Positions 1-8,826 are shown, numbered from the stretch's first letter. The stretch: DNA of 40,470 nucleotides from CAZHFA01 sp964534945 (GCA_964534945.1 CAZHSB010000010.1:1-40470), one strand, 5' to 3'. Numbers and translations: made by a program. Notes: a model not told the origin generated them from the letters alone.

Positions 1-59
1 ATTATTTTAACCTAACCCCCTAAAAAAAGTGTCCTAAAATTTGACAAACTCCCTAACAA

Positions 60-135
60 AAACCATCCCCCGACAGCAGACTGAAAGTCTGCGACAAAAA
101 TTCCAAAAATAGGAGGTTCCTATCCAAAAATTATT
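60..135. repeat. Intergenic repeat fragment with GAA-loop hairpin
   Basis: A perfect 7-bp hairpin GCAGACT-GAA-AGTCTGC lies at 76-92, followed by a second one, ATAGGA-GGT-TCCTAT, at about 110-124. The first hairpin and its flanks (a C-rich run before it, GACAAAAATT after it) recur almost identically at 40043-40078. The following GGAGGT...CCTA segment recurs in looser form at 39800-39815 and 40088-40103. This is therefore a dispersed intergenic repeat rather than a unique terminator, although transcribed copies could fold into RNA hairpins. It lies downstream of the M29 aminopeptidase gene. Confidence 0.7.
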
Positions 136-184
136 AAAATTGATTTTGATTTAATTTTAAAATTTGTATTTTTCATTTTTTTAT

Positions 185-1420
185 TTAAAAAGTAAAGAGT
201 CCATTTTTTATTATCTGAACTTCTTCGCCCGATTTTGTTGTTGCAATAACATCTACCTTTTCAGAAGAAATCATAATGTCAGTGTGAAGCGAACTTTTGT
301 TAAATCCAAAAGAATCTAGTTCTTTGGGCGTCATGTTGTTACTTCCATCAATACAAAATGCATAACCATTTCCTAATGCAATGTGACATGCTGCATTTTC
401 GTCAAATAAGATTTCTTCAAAAATATGCCCGCTTTGATATATAGGTGAATCGATGCCGACTAAAGCTAATTCTCCAAGCCTCGAAGCTCCTTCATCCGCT
501 TTTATGTATTCTGCAAAGTTTTCTGCTCCCTCATCTGCAGAAAAATCTATAACTTTACCATCTTTAAATTCCATCTTTAAATTTTTAACTTGTCTTCCAT
601 TTATTAAAAACGGTCTCGTTGCAGCAACTTTCCCATTAACTGTCCTATAATCTGGAGTCGTAAAAATTTCTTCTGACGGAATATTAGGTTCAAAGGCAAC
701 TCCTAAATCCGTTTTCTCAGAACCTCCGCAGAAAAAAGCTCTTTCACAAATTCCAATATGCAAATCAGTATCTGGGCCAATAAAATGAAAATCTTTTACA
801 TTCATTTTCGATAATTTTTCTGCATGCAATTTTATCTTTTTATCACGTTCTGACCAAAGATCTAAACAATTCTCTTTATCAACCATACAAATTTTAAAAA
901 TTTCTTGCCATAATGCGCTCTCTGCTTCTTTCTCTGTTAGTGAGGGAAAAACTTTTTTACCCCATAACGGTGTAGCCATTGCAGAAATATTCCAAGCAAT
1001 CTTTGATTGTCCGATTCCCTCTTCATAAAATCTTTTTGCAGAAGAATTGACAGCAAAGTTAAAAATATTAATTTTTGAAGGATCTTCATGCTTTAAAATA
1101 TCTGGATCTTCAGGACAAATTAATCTAATGCTAGCTATTTTTTTATCAACAAATTCATCATATTTTTTCACCATATAATCAGGAATAAATTTTAAATTAT
1201 CTACACTCGAATATTGAAGTCTTATTTTCTTCATCCTTGAGTCTATTAAATCTAAATAAACAGCTTTCGCTCCCATCTTATATGCTTTCTCTGCAATTAA
1301 AATTGCAAAATCTCTACCATACGATTCAACAGCGATATTTAAAATTTGGTCTTTTTGTAAATTAACACCATGTGTTAAAATTAAATCAGCATAACGATCT
1401 AAAAATAAATTCATATCCAT
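185..1420 (-). CDS. M29-family metallo-aminopeptidase
   Basis: This 411-residue cytoplasmic protein matches the M29 aminopeptidase family (AmpS/PepS/aminopeptidase T), dimetal enzymes that remove N-terminal residues from peptides. The full family ligand set is visible: Glu250/251 in NIPSEEIF, Glu317 in RLGELALV, His346 and Tyr353 in CHIALGNGY, and His379 and Asp381 in SLHTDIMI. There is no signal peptide. Length is normal for the family. The start is supported by an AGAAGGGAA ribosome-binding site just upstream on the minus strand; a second in-frame ATG two codons later is possible. The gene is divergent from ftsE and stands alone, so a general role in peptide turnover is the likely one. Exact substrate preference cannot be read from the sequence. 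Confidence 0.93.
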   Translation of the reverse strand: MDMNLFLDRYADLILTHGVNLQKDQILNIAVESYGRDFAILIAEKAYKMGAKAVYLDLIDSRMKKIRLQYSSVDNLKFIPDYMVKKYDEFVDKKIASIRLICPEDPDILKHEDPSKINIFNFAVNSSAKRFYEEGIGQSKIAWNISAMATPLWGKKVFPSLTEKEAESALWQEIFKICMVDKENCLDLWSERDKKIKLHAEKLSKMNVKDFHFIGPDTDLHIGICERAFFCGGSEKTDLGVAFEPNIPSEEIFTTPDYRTVNGKVAATRPFLINGRQVKNLKMEFKDGKVIDFSADEGAENFAEYIKADEGASRLGELALVGIDSPIYQSGHIFEEILFDENAACHIALGNGYAFCIDGSNNMTPKELDSFGFNKSSLHTDIMISSEKVDVIATTKSGEEVQIIKNGLFTF

Positions 1421-1488
1421 TTAATATTCCCTTCTAAAAAAATAAAAAACATTAACTAATTATGTGATGCGATATAAAAAATAATGTA

Positions 1489-1574
1489 GCAAAAATATTA
1501 TTTTTGCCATTAGTAATTTTGGCAAATCCTAAAAATGCATTTGATAATCTCATCTATTGCGAAAATCATGCAAT
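1489..1574. promoter_or_regulatory. Cluster of inverted repeats in the pepM29/ftsE divergent region
   Basis: Three inverted repeats are packed into the divergent intergenic region: GCAAAAAT-ATT-ATTTTTGC at 1489-1507 (8 bp, perfect), TTTGCCA-10 nt-TGGCAAA at 1503-1526 (7 bp, perfect), and ATTGC-9 nt-GCAAT at 1556-1574. The first two overlap, so they are alternative foldings or overlapping operator-like sites. The region lies upstream of both the aminopeptidase and ftsE. A regulator-binding role is inference; chance palindromes are common in AT-rich DNA. Confidence 0.35.
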
Positions 1575-1599
1575 AATATTAAACTTTTGAAGTAGATCT

Positions 1600-2280
1600 A
1601 TGATAAAAATTAAGAATTTATTTAAAACATATCCTCCACATCAAGAGGCAATAAAGGGGATAAATTTACGAGTTCTTGCAGGTGATTTTCTTTTTATAGC
1701 AGGAGCTTCTGGTGCGGGGAAAAGTACACTTTTAAAGTTGATGCTAGGGCAAGAAAAATTAACTCAAGGAGAGATGATAATAAATGGCATCAATATGAAA
1801 AATTTTAATGACCAAGATATAATAAAGTTAAGGCGTGATGTTGGAATAGTTTTCCAAGATTATAAATTGTTGTTGAATAAAAATATTGTAGACAATGTTG
1901 CATATGGACTAGAAATTAAAGGATATCCTCAAAAAGAAAGAAGAGACATGGCTTTAAAGATTTTAAATTCTTTAGGATTAGCAGATAGAGCATTTGATAT
2001 GCCTCTTACATTATCTGGTGGTGAGCAGCAAAGAATTGCTGTAGCAAGGGCACTTATCCATAAGCCATCTTTAATATTAGCGGATGAGCCTACGGGAAAT
2101 TTAGATGCACAAATGACAAACGTGGTCTTTGATCTTTTATTGGAGGCAAACGCCGCGGGAATAACAGTTGTTGTTGCAACACATAATTTATCAATAATAG
2201 AAGAGCTTAATTTAAGAACAATTGTTATTGATCGAGGGAAAATTATAGGTGATTATCAAAATCCAAGGGGAAATGAATAA
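1600..2280 (+). CDS. ftsE: Cell division ATP-binding protein FtsE
   Basis: This 226-residue ABC ATPase pairs with FtsX to form the divisome complex that couples septation to peptidoglycan hydrolysis. Visible motifs are Walker A GASGAGKS (35-42), Q-loop FQD (85-87), the signature LSGGEQQ (138-144), Walker B LILADEP with the catalytic Glu at 163, and switch His195. Length is standard for FtsE. The stop codon shares its last base with the ftsX start (TAATG at 2278-2282), so the two are translationally coupled. It heads the ftsE-ftsX-envC-ctpA operon. Context distinguishes it from other small ABC ATPases such as LolD. Confidence 0.96.
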   Translation: MIKIKNLFKTYPPHQEAIKGINLRVLAGDFLFIAGASGAGKSTLLKLMLGQEKLTQGEMIINGINMKNFNDQDIIKLRRDVGIVFQDYKLLLNKNIVDNVAYGLEIKGYPQKERRDMALKILNSLGLADRAFDMPLTLSGGEQQRIAVARALIHKPSLILADEPTGNLDAQMTNVVFDLLLEANAAGITVVVATHNLSIIEELNLRTIVIDRGKIIGDYQNPRGNE

Positions 2281-3269
2281 TGGAAAAGGATTTTCAGACC
2301 ACCAAAGAAAAATTTTCTCTCGGACTTAAAGAAATTTGGAAAGGACTTGAATATAAAAAATCAACATCACGAAAAGAAATGTTCAAATACTGGATATTTC
2401 AGTCTTTAGAAATTGCAAAGAAAACGCCGATCGCATTTTTGATGACGATTGTTACCATTTCTGTTACATTATTTGTTTTTACCGTATATTTAATGTTAAT
2501 TGGAAATCTAAATGAGTTATTGGAGACATCACATTCGAATTTACAAATTAGCGTTTTTTTAAGGGATGGAATCCCTGAAGGAATTTCAACAGCATTAAAA
2601 GCAAATATAGAAAAGCTTGATGGTGTAGATAAAGTTGAGCATTGGTCGAAAGATGATGCAATGAAATACTTTAAAAAAATCATGCCGGAAAACTCTTCAA
2701 TTCTTGATGATTTGGGAGACGTTAATCCACTTCCAGAATCGCTAGAAATTTTTTTGGAAAAAGGAAGTAATACAAAACATTTTTTGGTGATTTTGAATAA
2801 GATGCTTACTGATAATCGAAACGTTGAACAAATACAGTATGACTCTGGATATGCTTCAAAACTTTTAAAATTGATGTCTGAATTTAAATCACTTTCTTTT
2901 TGCGGATTTTGTTTAATATTTATAGTTTCTGGTTTTATTATTTCAAACACAATCAAATTAAGCCTTTGGAAGCAACAAAGAGAAATAGAAATTATGAAAT
3001 TAGTAGGTGCAGATTATAATCAATTAAGAGCTCCTTATATTATAAATGGTGCCATTCAAGGAATCTTAGGAGGAATTTTATCCATAATAATGGCAAAAAT
3101 AATTTTAGTAATCATGAAAGGTATAATCGTAAAATCGGATCTTTTATCTTGGGCAGAAACAAGTATTTCATTTATAAGTTTTTTCAATTTTATATTAATT
3201 CTTTTTGTTGGTTTTGGAGTTGGTGTTATTGCAAGCTATTTTACAGTTAAAAATTTTGATGAGACGTAG
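2280..3269 (+). CDS. ftsX: Cell division permease-like protein FtsX
   Basis: This 329-residue inner-membrane partner of FtsE has a cytoplasmic N-terminal stretch of about 55 residues, TM1 at about 56-80 (PIAFLMTIVTISVTLF...), and a periplasmic domain of roughly 120 residues containing the family-like 'ISVFLRDG' strand. Three further membrane segments follow in the C-terminal half, with the conserved 'EIEIMKLVGA' loop after TM2. FtsX does not transport; its periplasmic domain relays ATP-driven movements to EnvC, which is encoded eight bases downstream. Start overlaps the ftsE stop by one base. Length and topology are normal. Confidence 0.95.
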   Translation: MEKDFQTTKEKFSLGLKEIWKGLEYKKSTSRKEMFKYWIFQSLEIAKKTPIAFLMTIVTISVTLFVFTVYLMLIGNLNELLETSHSNLQISVFLRDGIPEGISTALKANIEKLDGVDKVEHWSKDDAMKYFKKIMPENSSILDDLGDVNPLPESLEIFLEKGSNTKHFLVILNKMLTDNRNVEQIQYDSGYASKLLKLMSEFKSLSFCGFCLIFIVSGFIISNTIKLSLWKQQREIEIMKLVGADYNQLRAPYIINGAIQGILGGILSIIMAKIILVIMKGIIVKSDLLSWAETSISFISFFNFILILFVGFGVGVIASYFTVKNFDET

Positions 3270-3277
3270 TTCATAAT

Positions 3278-4510
3278 ATGAATACAAAAAAAATAGCTAA
3301 AATTTTTATAAATCAAATTTTTATTTGCGTATTTTTAAATATGTGTATAGGTGCTTTAGCTTTTGCGACTGATACAAAAGAGGCAAATAGTCTTGAAAAA
3401 ATAAATCAAAAAGTTAACGAATCAGAAGCGAATCTTGCAAAATTAGAAAAAGAATCACAGGACTTAAAAAATGAAGTTGCAGTATTAAATCAAGAAGTTC
3501 AAAAAATTACGAATGAAAAAAATAAAATTACTTCTATTAGGGAAAAAAATGAAGAAGAATTAAAAAAACTAGAAAATAAAATCCAAAAATTAAAAGAGGA
3601 AATTTTTAAATTAATAAAGCGCTCGAGAGGTAGATTAAGAGCTTTGTATAGAGAAAGACCAATACAAGATTTTTTATCTTTTTTGTTTTCCAATACTAAC
3701 AATAATACAGACAAAGTAATGTATTATGTGGCAAAAGTTAGAAAATATGACAAAAAATTAATGGAAGATCTAATTAAAGTAAAAAGAGAATTGGTTTTAA
3801 AAATAAATGAAAGACAAAAAATTATTGCAGAAAATAAAGTTTTAGAAAATAAATTGATACAAGTACAAAAAGAAGAACAAGTTAAACTTTTAAGTAAAAA
3901 ATCAGCATTAAGTTTGTTATTGCAAAAAGAAACCCTCATAGAAAAGGAATTAAATGAATTAAGGGCACAGGCATTAAGGATAGAAATTGTTTTAAAATCT
4001 GTGACAGAAGGGATATCGTTAGAAGATTTAGACTTTAAAGATATTGAAAAAAAAGAAATTAAGAAAAAGGAAGAACAGTTAAAAAGAGTAGAAGCGTTTA
4101 AAGGGGAAGGCCTTTTGGCAAAACGAGGGAAAATTCCGCTACCAGTAACAGGAAAAGTTGTAAAACATTTTGGAAAGCATCAAGTTAAACAATTTAGAGA
4201 TTTTGTTGTTTCAAAGGGAATAGAGTTTGAAGTCGATAAAGATGAAGAAGCAAAAGCTGTAGCTGATGGAAAAGTTATTTATATTGGAAAAATGCCTGGA
4301 TATGGGAATATGGTAATTTTGGATCATGGAAAAAGATATTATACTTTATATTCTCATCTTGAAAAAATAAGTAATAATGTAGGTGATATTATAGAGGGGG
4401 GAGAATCCTTTGGAACTTGCCAATCTAATGAAAATGGACAACCGTTATTTTATTTTGAAATTAGAAAAGATGGAAAGCCTATAAATCCCACACTTTATCT
4501 GGCTAGTTAA
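3278..4510 (+). CDS. envC: Murein hydrolase activator EnvC
   Basis: This 410-residue protein has a signal peptide (about 1-30, ending ALAFA), a long Lys/Glu-rich coiled coil (about 35-260), and a C-terminal LytM/M23 domain (about 285-410). The coiled coil is the FtsX-contacting part in characterised EnvC proteins; the LytM domain activates amidases. The LytM domain looks catalytically degenerate: the first zinc motif, normally His-x3-Asp, reads SKGIEFEV, and the terminal His-x-His-type motif reads FYFEIR instead of LHFEIR. Only the single His of YSHLEK remains. That pattern fits an activator rather than an endopeptidase. It lies eight bases after ftsX and directly before ctpA, the usual alphaproteobacterial arrangement. 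Confidence 0.93.
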   Translation: MNTKKIAKIFINQIFICVFLNMCIGALAFATDTKEANSLEKINQKVNESEANLAKLEKESQDLKNEVAVLNQEVQKITNEKNKITSIREKNEEELKKLENKIQKLKEEIFKLIKRSRGRLRALYRERPIQDFLSFLFSNTNNNTDKVMYYVAKVRKYDKKLMEDLIKVKRELVLKINERQKIIAENKVLENKLIQVQKEEQVKLLSKKSALSLLLQKETLIEKELNELRAQALRIEIVLKSVTEGISLEDLDFKDIEKKEIKKKEEQLKRVEAFKGEGLLAKRGKIPLPVTGKVVKHFGKHQVKQFRDFVVSKGIEFEVDKDEEAKAVADGKVIYIGKMPGYGNMVILDHGKRYYTLYSHLEKISNNVGDIIEGGESFGTCQSNENGQPLFYFEIRKDGKPINPTLYLAS

Positions 4511-4624
4511 AATTTCTATAATTACAATGATTTTTTTTAAATTCTTAATATTTTGGCTTGCCTAGTTTTATCTATTTGTATAACCTGTAATACGTGTTCA
4601 TGTGTTTTCCCAAGGTTTGATATA

Positions 4625-6022
4625 ATGAAGAAAATTTTATCTAAAAAATTATTATATATATTATTAAGTTCTTGTATTTTTGGATTTTTTTCTACATCTT
4701 TTGTATTTGCAGCAGAAGAAGAGCAGTCTGAAATTTATGAAGAGTTAAAAATTTTTACAGATGTTCTTGCAATAGTTAAGAAAGATTACGTTCATAAAAT
4801 AGAAGCCAAAAAAGTTGTTGAAGGCGCGATTAAGGGTATGCTTGCTACATTAGATCCTCATAGTGGGTATTTAGATCCAGATTTTTATAAAGATTTACAA
4901 GTAAAAACGACAGGAGAGTTTGGTGGACTTGGAATAGAGATAACAGTTAAAGATGGCCTTTTATATGTGATGTCTCCAATGGATGATTCACCTGCAAAAA
5001 AAGCAGGGATTAGGTCAGGGGATGTAATAATTAAAATTGATGGGGAATTTACTAAAAATTTAAGTTTGACAGATGCTGTAAAAAAATTGCGTGGACCAAA
5101 AGGATCTACAGTTGTCCTTACAATTAGTCGAGATGGTGTTAATCATTTGGTAAATATAAAAATAAAAAGAGAAATTATAACCGTAGATAGCGTAAAATCA
5201 CGATATTTAGGTGATGGATTTGGGTATATTCGTTTAACACAATTTATGGAAAAAACGACTGAAGATTTAAAGAAAGCGTTAGATGAATTTTATGGTGAAT
5301 ATAAGCATAGAAAATTAAAAGGACTTATATTAGATTTAAGAAATAATCCTGGAGGGCTTCTAGATCAAGCCGTTAAAGTTGCAGATTTGTTTTTAGATGA
5401 TGGAATTATCGTATATACAGATGGTAGAGTAAAAAATCAAAAACAAAAATATTATGCAACGAAAGATACTACAGAACCAGAATATCCTGTAGTTGTTTTA
5501 ATTAATGGCGGTTCTGCTTCGGCTTCTGAAATTGTTGCCGCCGCGCTAAAAGATTATGGTAGAGCGCTAATTTTAGGAACGAAATCTTTTGGAAAAGGCT
5601 CTGTTCAAACGATAACCCCATTGTCAAATGGTGGTGCGATAACTTTAACAACAGCTTTATATTATACAAAAAGTGGGAATTCCATACAGGCAAAAGGTGT
5701 AGAGCCTGATATAGAAATAAAAGATAACAAGTTAAAAAATGAATGGGCAGATGATTCAAAGAGCGATACGACATTAGATATTAAGGAAAAAGATTTACCA
5801 GGGGCTATAAAAAATCCTGATTCTGATGGCGATTCTGCTGATAAAATGAGAGAGCTAAATAATACTCCAAAGGTTGATGATGTTGTGGAGGATGTCGATA
5901 TTGAAAGTGCACCAATTGAAGAAATTTTCAAGAATGATAAACAGCTAGAAAAAGCTTATGAATTATTAAAAACTTTTAATCTTTTTGGTAGGCAACGAGT
6001 CTTAGATAGTAATAAAAAATAA
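4625..6022 (+). CDS. ctpA: C-terminal processing protease CtpA (S41A)
   Basis: This is a periplasmic serine protease with a Ser/Lys dyad that degrades or trims proteins from the C-terminus. The start at 4625 gives 465 residues and a clear signal peptide (MKKILSKKLLYILL..., ending VFA); an upstream in-frame ATG at 4553 would add 24 Cys-rich residues before the signal sequence and is less likely. Domains in order: N-terminal helices, a PDZ domain (about 75-160), and the S41 core. The nucleophile is Ser299 in NGGSASASEI and the base Lys324 in KSFGKGSVQ, 25 residues apart as in the family. An acidic, poorly conserved C-terminal tail of about 90 residues follows. It is likely transcribed with ftsEX-envC. 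Confidence 0.94.
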   Translation: MKKILSKKLLYILLSSCIFGFFSTSFVFAAEEEQSEIYEELKIFTDVLAIVKKDYVHKIEAKKVVEGAIKGMLATLDPHSGYLDPDFYKDLQVKTTGEFGGLGIEITVKDGLLYVMSPMDDSPAKKAGIRSGDVIIKIDGEFTKNLSLTDAVKKLRGPKGSTVVLTISRDGVNHLVNIKIKREIITVDSVKSRYLGDGFGYIRLTQFMEKTTEDLKKALDEFYGEYKHRKLKGLILDLRNNPGGLLDQAVKVADLFLDDGIIVYTDGRVKNQKQKYYATKDTTEPEYPVVVLINGGSASASEIVAAALKDYGRALILGTKSFGKGSVQTITPLSNGGAITLTTALYYTKSGNSIQAKGVEPDIEIKDNKLKNEWADDSKSDTTLDIKEKDLPGAIKNPDSDGDSADKMRELNNTPKVDDVVEDVDIESAPIEEIFKNDKQLEKAYELLKTFNLFGRQRVLDSNKK

Positions 6023-6165
6023 TTTTAGAAAGATATTTCCTAAAAATATGTAAATTATTATAAAAAGAAGAACCCTTTTTAGAACAATTTTCGATATTCT
6101 TTTTAGTTGAAGTTATAAGAACGTAAATATTAAAGATATTTAACTAACAAAAAGGAGTATCACCT

Positions 6166-7104
6166 ATGGAAATTCAAAATATATCAGAGCAAGATATAAT
6201 TAATTACTATAATCAATTATTAGCTAGTCAAGTGAATGCACAAACATCATCATTAGACTCTTCGAACACAACAACAAGCACGGGAACAACGGGAAATATT
6301 GACCAAGATGTGGTTGCTCAATATTTTTCTTCAAAAGAAGCTAATTTAAATAGTACGATACCTTCTTTTTCTGGTTATTCTTATACTTCAACTGCTTATA
6401 AAGATGCAGCGCTTATTGATTCTTCAGAATTAGTAAATCAAAAAGATTATGTAGTTGGTGCAGTAATTATTGATCCATCAGTTAACGCTCTTGCGGGAGA
6501 ATTATTTACTGCGAATGCTAATAATTTTTCTGTTGGAGAGTGGAGAGCTGTTGTCGAACAGGCGATTTTATCAAATGGTGGACTAGGAACGCCAGAAGAA
6601 GGGTTCTTGGCTTGGAGTAAAGATGGACATTTCGTAAGATTAAGAAATACAAATTTAACACAAGAACAAAATCAAAAATTAGCAAGTCTTAGTTTAGAAT
6701 TTGGTTGGCCTGTGGAAGATTTGCCAAGTAATAAAGCCGAAAGTATTTTGTCATCTTCTGATGAAATAGCTAAGTTAGATAGTAAGCTTGAGGACTTTGA
6801 TACAAAAATAGCAGCTTTTAGAGAAAATCCAGAGAATGATTTTACAGTTAAATATGGGAAACAACGCTTTCAGACATCATATGATTCTTCGACAGGAATG
6901 TTTTACAGTGCATCTTATAAATTAAGATCTGGAATTAAAGGTTGGTTTGATAAAAATATAAAAAAGATTTCAACAGGATTAGGAATCGTAAAAAATGTTT
7001 TTAAATTCATTCCTGGTTGGGGAACAATTGTAAGTTGGTGTGCAGATTTTACAAAAAAAATTACAGACTGGTATAAAGGAAATAATGGAGTATATACGCA
7101 ATAA
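6166..7104 (+). CDS. Orphan protein with Ser/Thr-rich N-terminus and basic-hydrophobic C-terminus
   Basis: I do not recognise this 312-residue protein. It has a strong ribosome-binding site (AAAAAGGAG, seven bases upstream of the ATG), so it is probably well translated. There is no signal peptide. Residues 20-45 are Ser/Thr/Asn-rich and low complexity; a central globular part (about 60-190) includes Trp-containing segments such as GEWRAVVEQAI and EFGWPVEDLP; residues 200-230 are charged and helical. The last 60 residues contain GIKGWFDKNIKKI followed by the hydrophobic stretch VFKFIPGWGTIVSWC, which could bind membranes. It faces the next gene tail to tail, 15 bases apart. A secreted or effector-type role is possible but unproven. 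Confidence 0.8.
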   Translation: MEIQNISEQDIINYYNQLLASQVNAQTSSLDSSNTTTSTGTTGNIDQDVVAQYFSSKEANLNSTIPSFSGYSYTSTAYKDAALIDSSELVNQKDYVVGAVIIDPSVNALAGELFTANANNFSVGEWRAVVEQAILSNGGLGTPEEGFLAWSKDGHFVRLRNTNLTQEQNQKLASLSLEFGWPVEDLPSNKAESILSSSDEIAKLDSKLEDFDTKIAAFRENPENDFTVKYGKQRFQTSYDSSTGMFYSASYKLRSGIKGWFDKNIKKISTGLGIVKNVFKFIPGWGTIVSWCADFTKKITDWYKGNNGVYTQ

Positions 7105-7119
7105 TGTTAAAATAAAATT

Positions 7120-8124
7120 TTATAACATTCTTTCTCCTTCTTTTACTAAAGCAGGTGTTTCTCCATTTTTCATTCTTTCGATTCCTGTTTTTAAGTCTAC
7201 ACCAAGAGCCAGCCACCTTCTTGCAAACGGCAAAGGTAATTGCGTTTCTAAACATAATTTTGCATCGCTAATTGAAATTTTATATTTTAAACATAAATTG
7301 CAAAAAAGAGGATCTGGAATGTTAGCTTCAATCCAAGGGCGGGCTTTATTTGCCGTAAAATCTGCGGCTTTCCAATACCCAATAGTTACAGGAGCCACAT
7401 TTAAAGTTTTCCAAGTTTCGATTTCTTGAGGATCAATGTAAGGATAATCTGTATATTCAAAAGTATCCTTTTCCGAAAATATTAAAAATTGATCAATATC
7501 ATGACAAAATGATTTTAAATATACATCTGTAGTAGCAGCAGTTTCCCAAAATGTGATGTAAACTTCTTGGGAAATAAGTTTTTTAGATAACATTGTATTT
7601 TGTATAAATTGATCTAAAGATTGAACAGTTGCTTGTGCTTCTTGCCTTGCCTTTTGAATTTGAGGAAGATTATTTGTTAGGCCTAATTTTTCAGCACTAT
7701 CAAGATTAAAAATTAACTGATGAAGTCTTTGGTAACAGCACCTCCCATACGTAGCCACTAAAAGATTAACTTTTTCTGCATCAGAGGAATAATCTGTAGA
7801 ATTTATAACAGGCTCAATCTTTTCCGCACAATTTAACAAGTCCATTGATGTTTGTTGCAAACTACTCTTTAAAATTCTTGCATCGGAATTATTCTCATTA
7901 TTCCCACTTTTGTTAATGTAAAGTTTTTTATTTGTTAAAAGTTCTTTCCTCATTTGATCTGTTTTTGTTAGATCATTATTAACGAAAACAAGATCACCTG
8001 ATTTAAAATGCGCAGAATTGAGTGTAGAAAGAATCGATAAAAAAGCATGTTTTCCTTGATATTGAGAAACAAGATAATCTAGAATTTGTAAATTAAAAGA
8101 CGCGTTTTCAAATGAAAAATCCAT
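7120..8124 (-). CDS. Orphan protein with C-terminal tandem 13-residue repeats
   Basis: This 334-residue protein has no signal peptide or membrane segment, and no family is recognised for its N-terminal two-thirds, which looks helical. From about residue 237 to the end it carries about six tandem repeats of 13 residues (one of 14), each beginning with Trp or Cys: units start WKTLNV, WKAADF, WIEANI, CLKYKI, CLETQL and WLALGV, with Ala or Pro near position 8-10. The pattern resembles the 'W-x-x-A-G-F-x-P-x-x-A' helical repeats found in several bacterial proteins of unknown function. It is convergent with the orphan gene at 6166 and separated from it by 15 bases. A protein-binding scaffold is a reasonable guess. 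Confidence 0.8.
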   Translation of the reverse strand: MDFSFENASFNLQILDYLVSQYQGKHAFLSILSTLNSAHFKSGDLVFVNNDLTKTDQMRKELLTNKKLYINKSGNNENNSDARILKSSLQQTSMDLLNCAEKIEPVINSTDYSSDAEKVNLLVATYGRCCYQRLHQLIFNLDSAEKLGLTNNLPQIQKARQEAQATVQSLDQFIQNTMLSKKLISQEVYITFWETAATTDVYLKSFCHDIDQFLIFSEKDTFEYTDYPYIDPQEIETWKTLNVAPVTIGYWKAADFTANKARPWIEANIPDPLFCNLCLKYKISISDAKLCLETQLPLPFARRWLALGVDLKTGIERMKNGETPALVKEGERML

Positions 8125-8362
8125 ATTTAAAACCTCATTTATTTATATATTTTTTTCTTTAAATTTTTATAAAGTTCTTTTCCTACATTTATTAGATTCG
8201 ATTACATAGAAAAGTTTTCAAAAATTTTAACAAATATATCATGAAAAATGAAAATAATATTTAGAAATTTTTGGATTTTAACACAAAGGGTGAAAATGCA
8301 TTTTTAAAATAATAAAAAAAAGAAAATTTACAAAATGAGAAATATACTTTATTTTCCGAGGT
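8125..8362. other. AT-rich non-coding stretch
   Basis: Together with the terminator at 8363-8407 and the stretch up to 8499, this leaves about 375 bases without a gene. It contains the upstream region of the minus-strand orphan gene and long A and T runs. No tRNA, no convincing open frame and no repeat shared with other parts of the window were seen. Confidence 0.5.
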
Positions 8363-8407
8363 AAAAATAAAAAAAGCAAATCTTAAAAATTTCCAAGATT
8401 TGCTTTT
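8363..8407 (-). terminator. Rho-independent terminator
   Basis: A perfect 13-bp stem pairs AAAAGCAAATCTT (8372-8384) with AAGATTTGCTTTT (8395-8407) around a 10-base loop. On the minus strand it is followed by a T-rich run (TTTTTTTATTTTT in the RNA sense). This fits termination downstream of the small exported protein gene whose stop is at 8500. Confidence 0.75.
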
Positions 8408-8499
8408 AAAAAAACGAAATAAAAACGGGTTACAACACTATTAAATATACTCACAAATGGAACATTTATTCAAGATGTTTTTTTGTTTTTTTTGCTTTT

Positions 8500-8826
8500 T
8501 TATTTTGAAAACATTTTATTAATAATATTTGTTTCACTGCTTAATTTTTTCTTTTCAGCAACAGTTGTAGTTGTTGTTATTATCTTACTTTGAGGAATTT
8601 CATTTCTTGATTGAATCTTTGTTAGAATATTATCTTTGAAAAATAAAATATGTTCTGGATATACCCAACTAGATTTATTTAATATTCCATATTCTACTTT
8701 TTCTATTGGCTCACCATAGATAACTCTAATTTTTGTACTTGTAGTACCAATTAAAGAATCATTAAAACTTAAAGCAAATAAGTTTATAGGGAAAAACACG
8801 ATTAATAATATAAATAATTTTTTCAT
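8500..8826 (-). CDS. Small exported protein, weakly BamE/SmpA-like
   Basis: This 108-residue protein has an N-terminal signal peptide (MKKLFILLIVFFPINLFA, cut near ALS). The mature part has a pattern of 'K-x-x-V-I-Y-G-E-P-I-E-K-V' followed by 'SSWVYPEHILFFKDNILTKI', which resembles the small two-layer fold of BamE/SmpA-type proteins (helix, G-x-P turn, strand, Trp-Tyr, 'L-x-F-x-x-x-x-L'). There is no lipobox Cys at the cleavage site, so it is not an obvious lipoprotein. A Thr-rich tract and basic tail close the protein. The family link is a visual resemblance only. It is divergent from the O-antigen ligase gene and has its own terminator. Confidence 0.75.
   Translation of the reverse strand: MKKLFILLIVFFPINLFALSFNDSLIGTTSTKIRVIYGEPIEKVEYGILNKSSWVYPEHILFFKDNILTKIQSRNEIPQSKIITTTTTVAEKKKLSSETNIINKMFSK

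Noticed and set aside
2399..2956. Long minus-strand open frame (185 codons) inside ftsX
   Set aside because: It lies antisense to a clear, motif-bearing gene, has no ribosome-binding site and a composition typical of an AT-rich shadow frame.
4553..4624. Upstream start for ctpA at 4553
   Set aside because: It would place 24 Cys-rich residues before a perfect signal peptide; ATG 4625 starts the signal sequence directly.
7040..7429. Plus-strand open frame bridging the two convergent orphan genes
   Set aside because: Antisense to the 13-residue-repeat gene and out of frame with the upstream gene; looks like a shadow.
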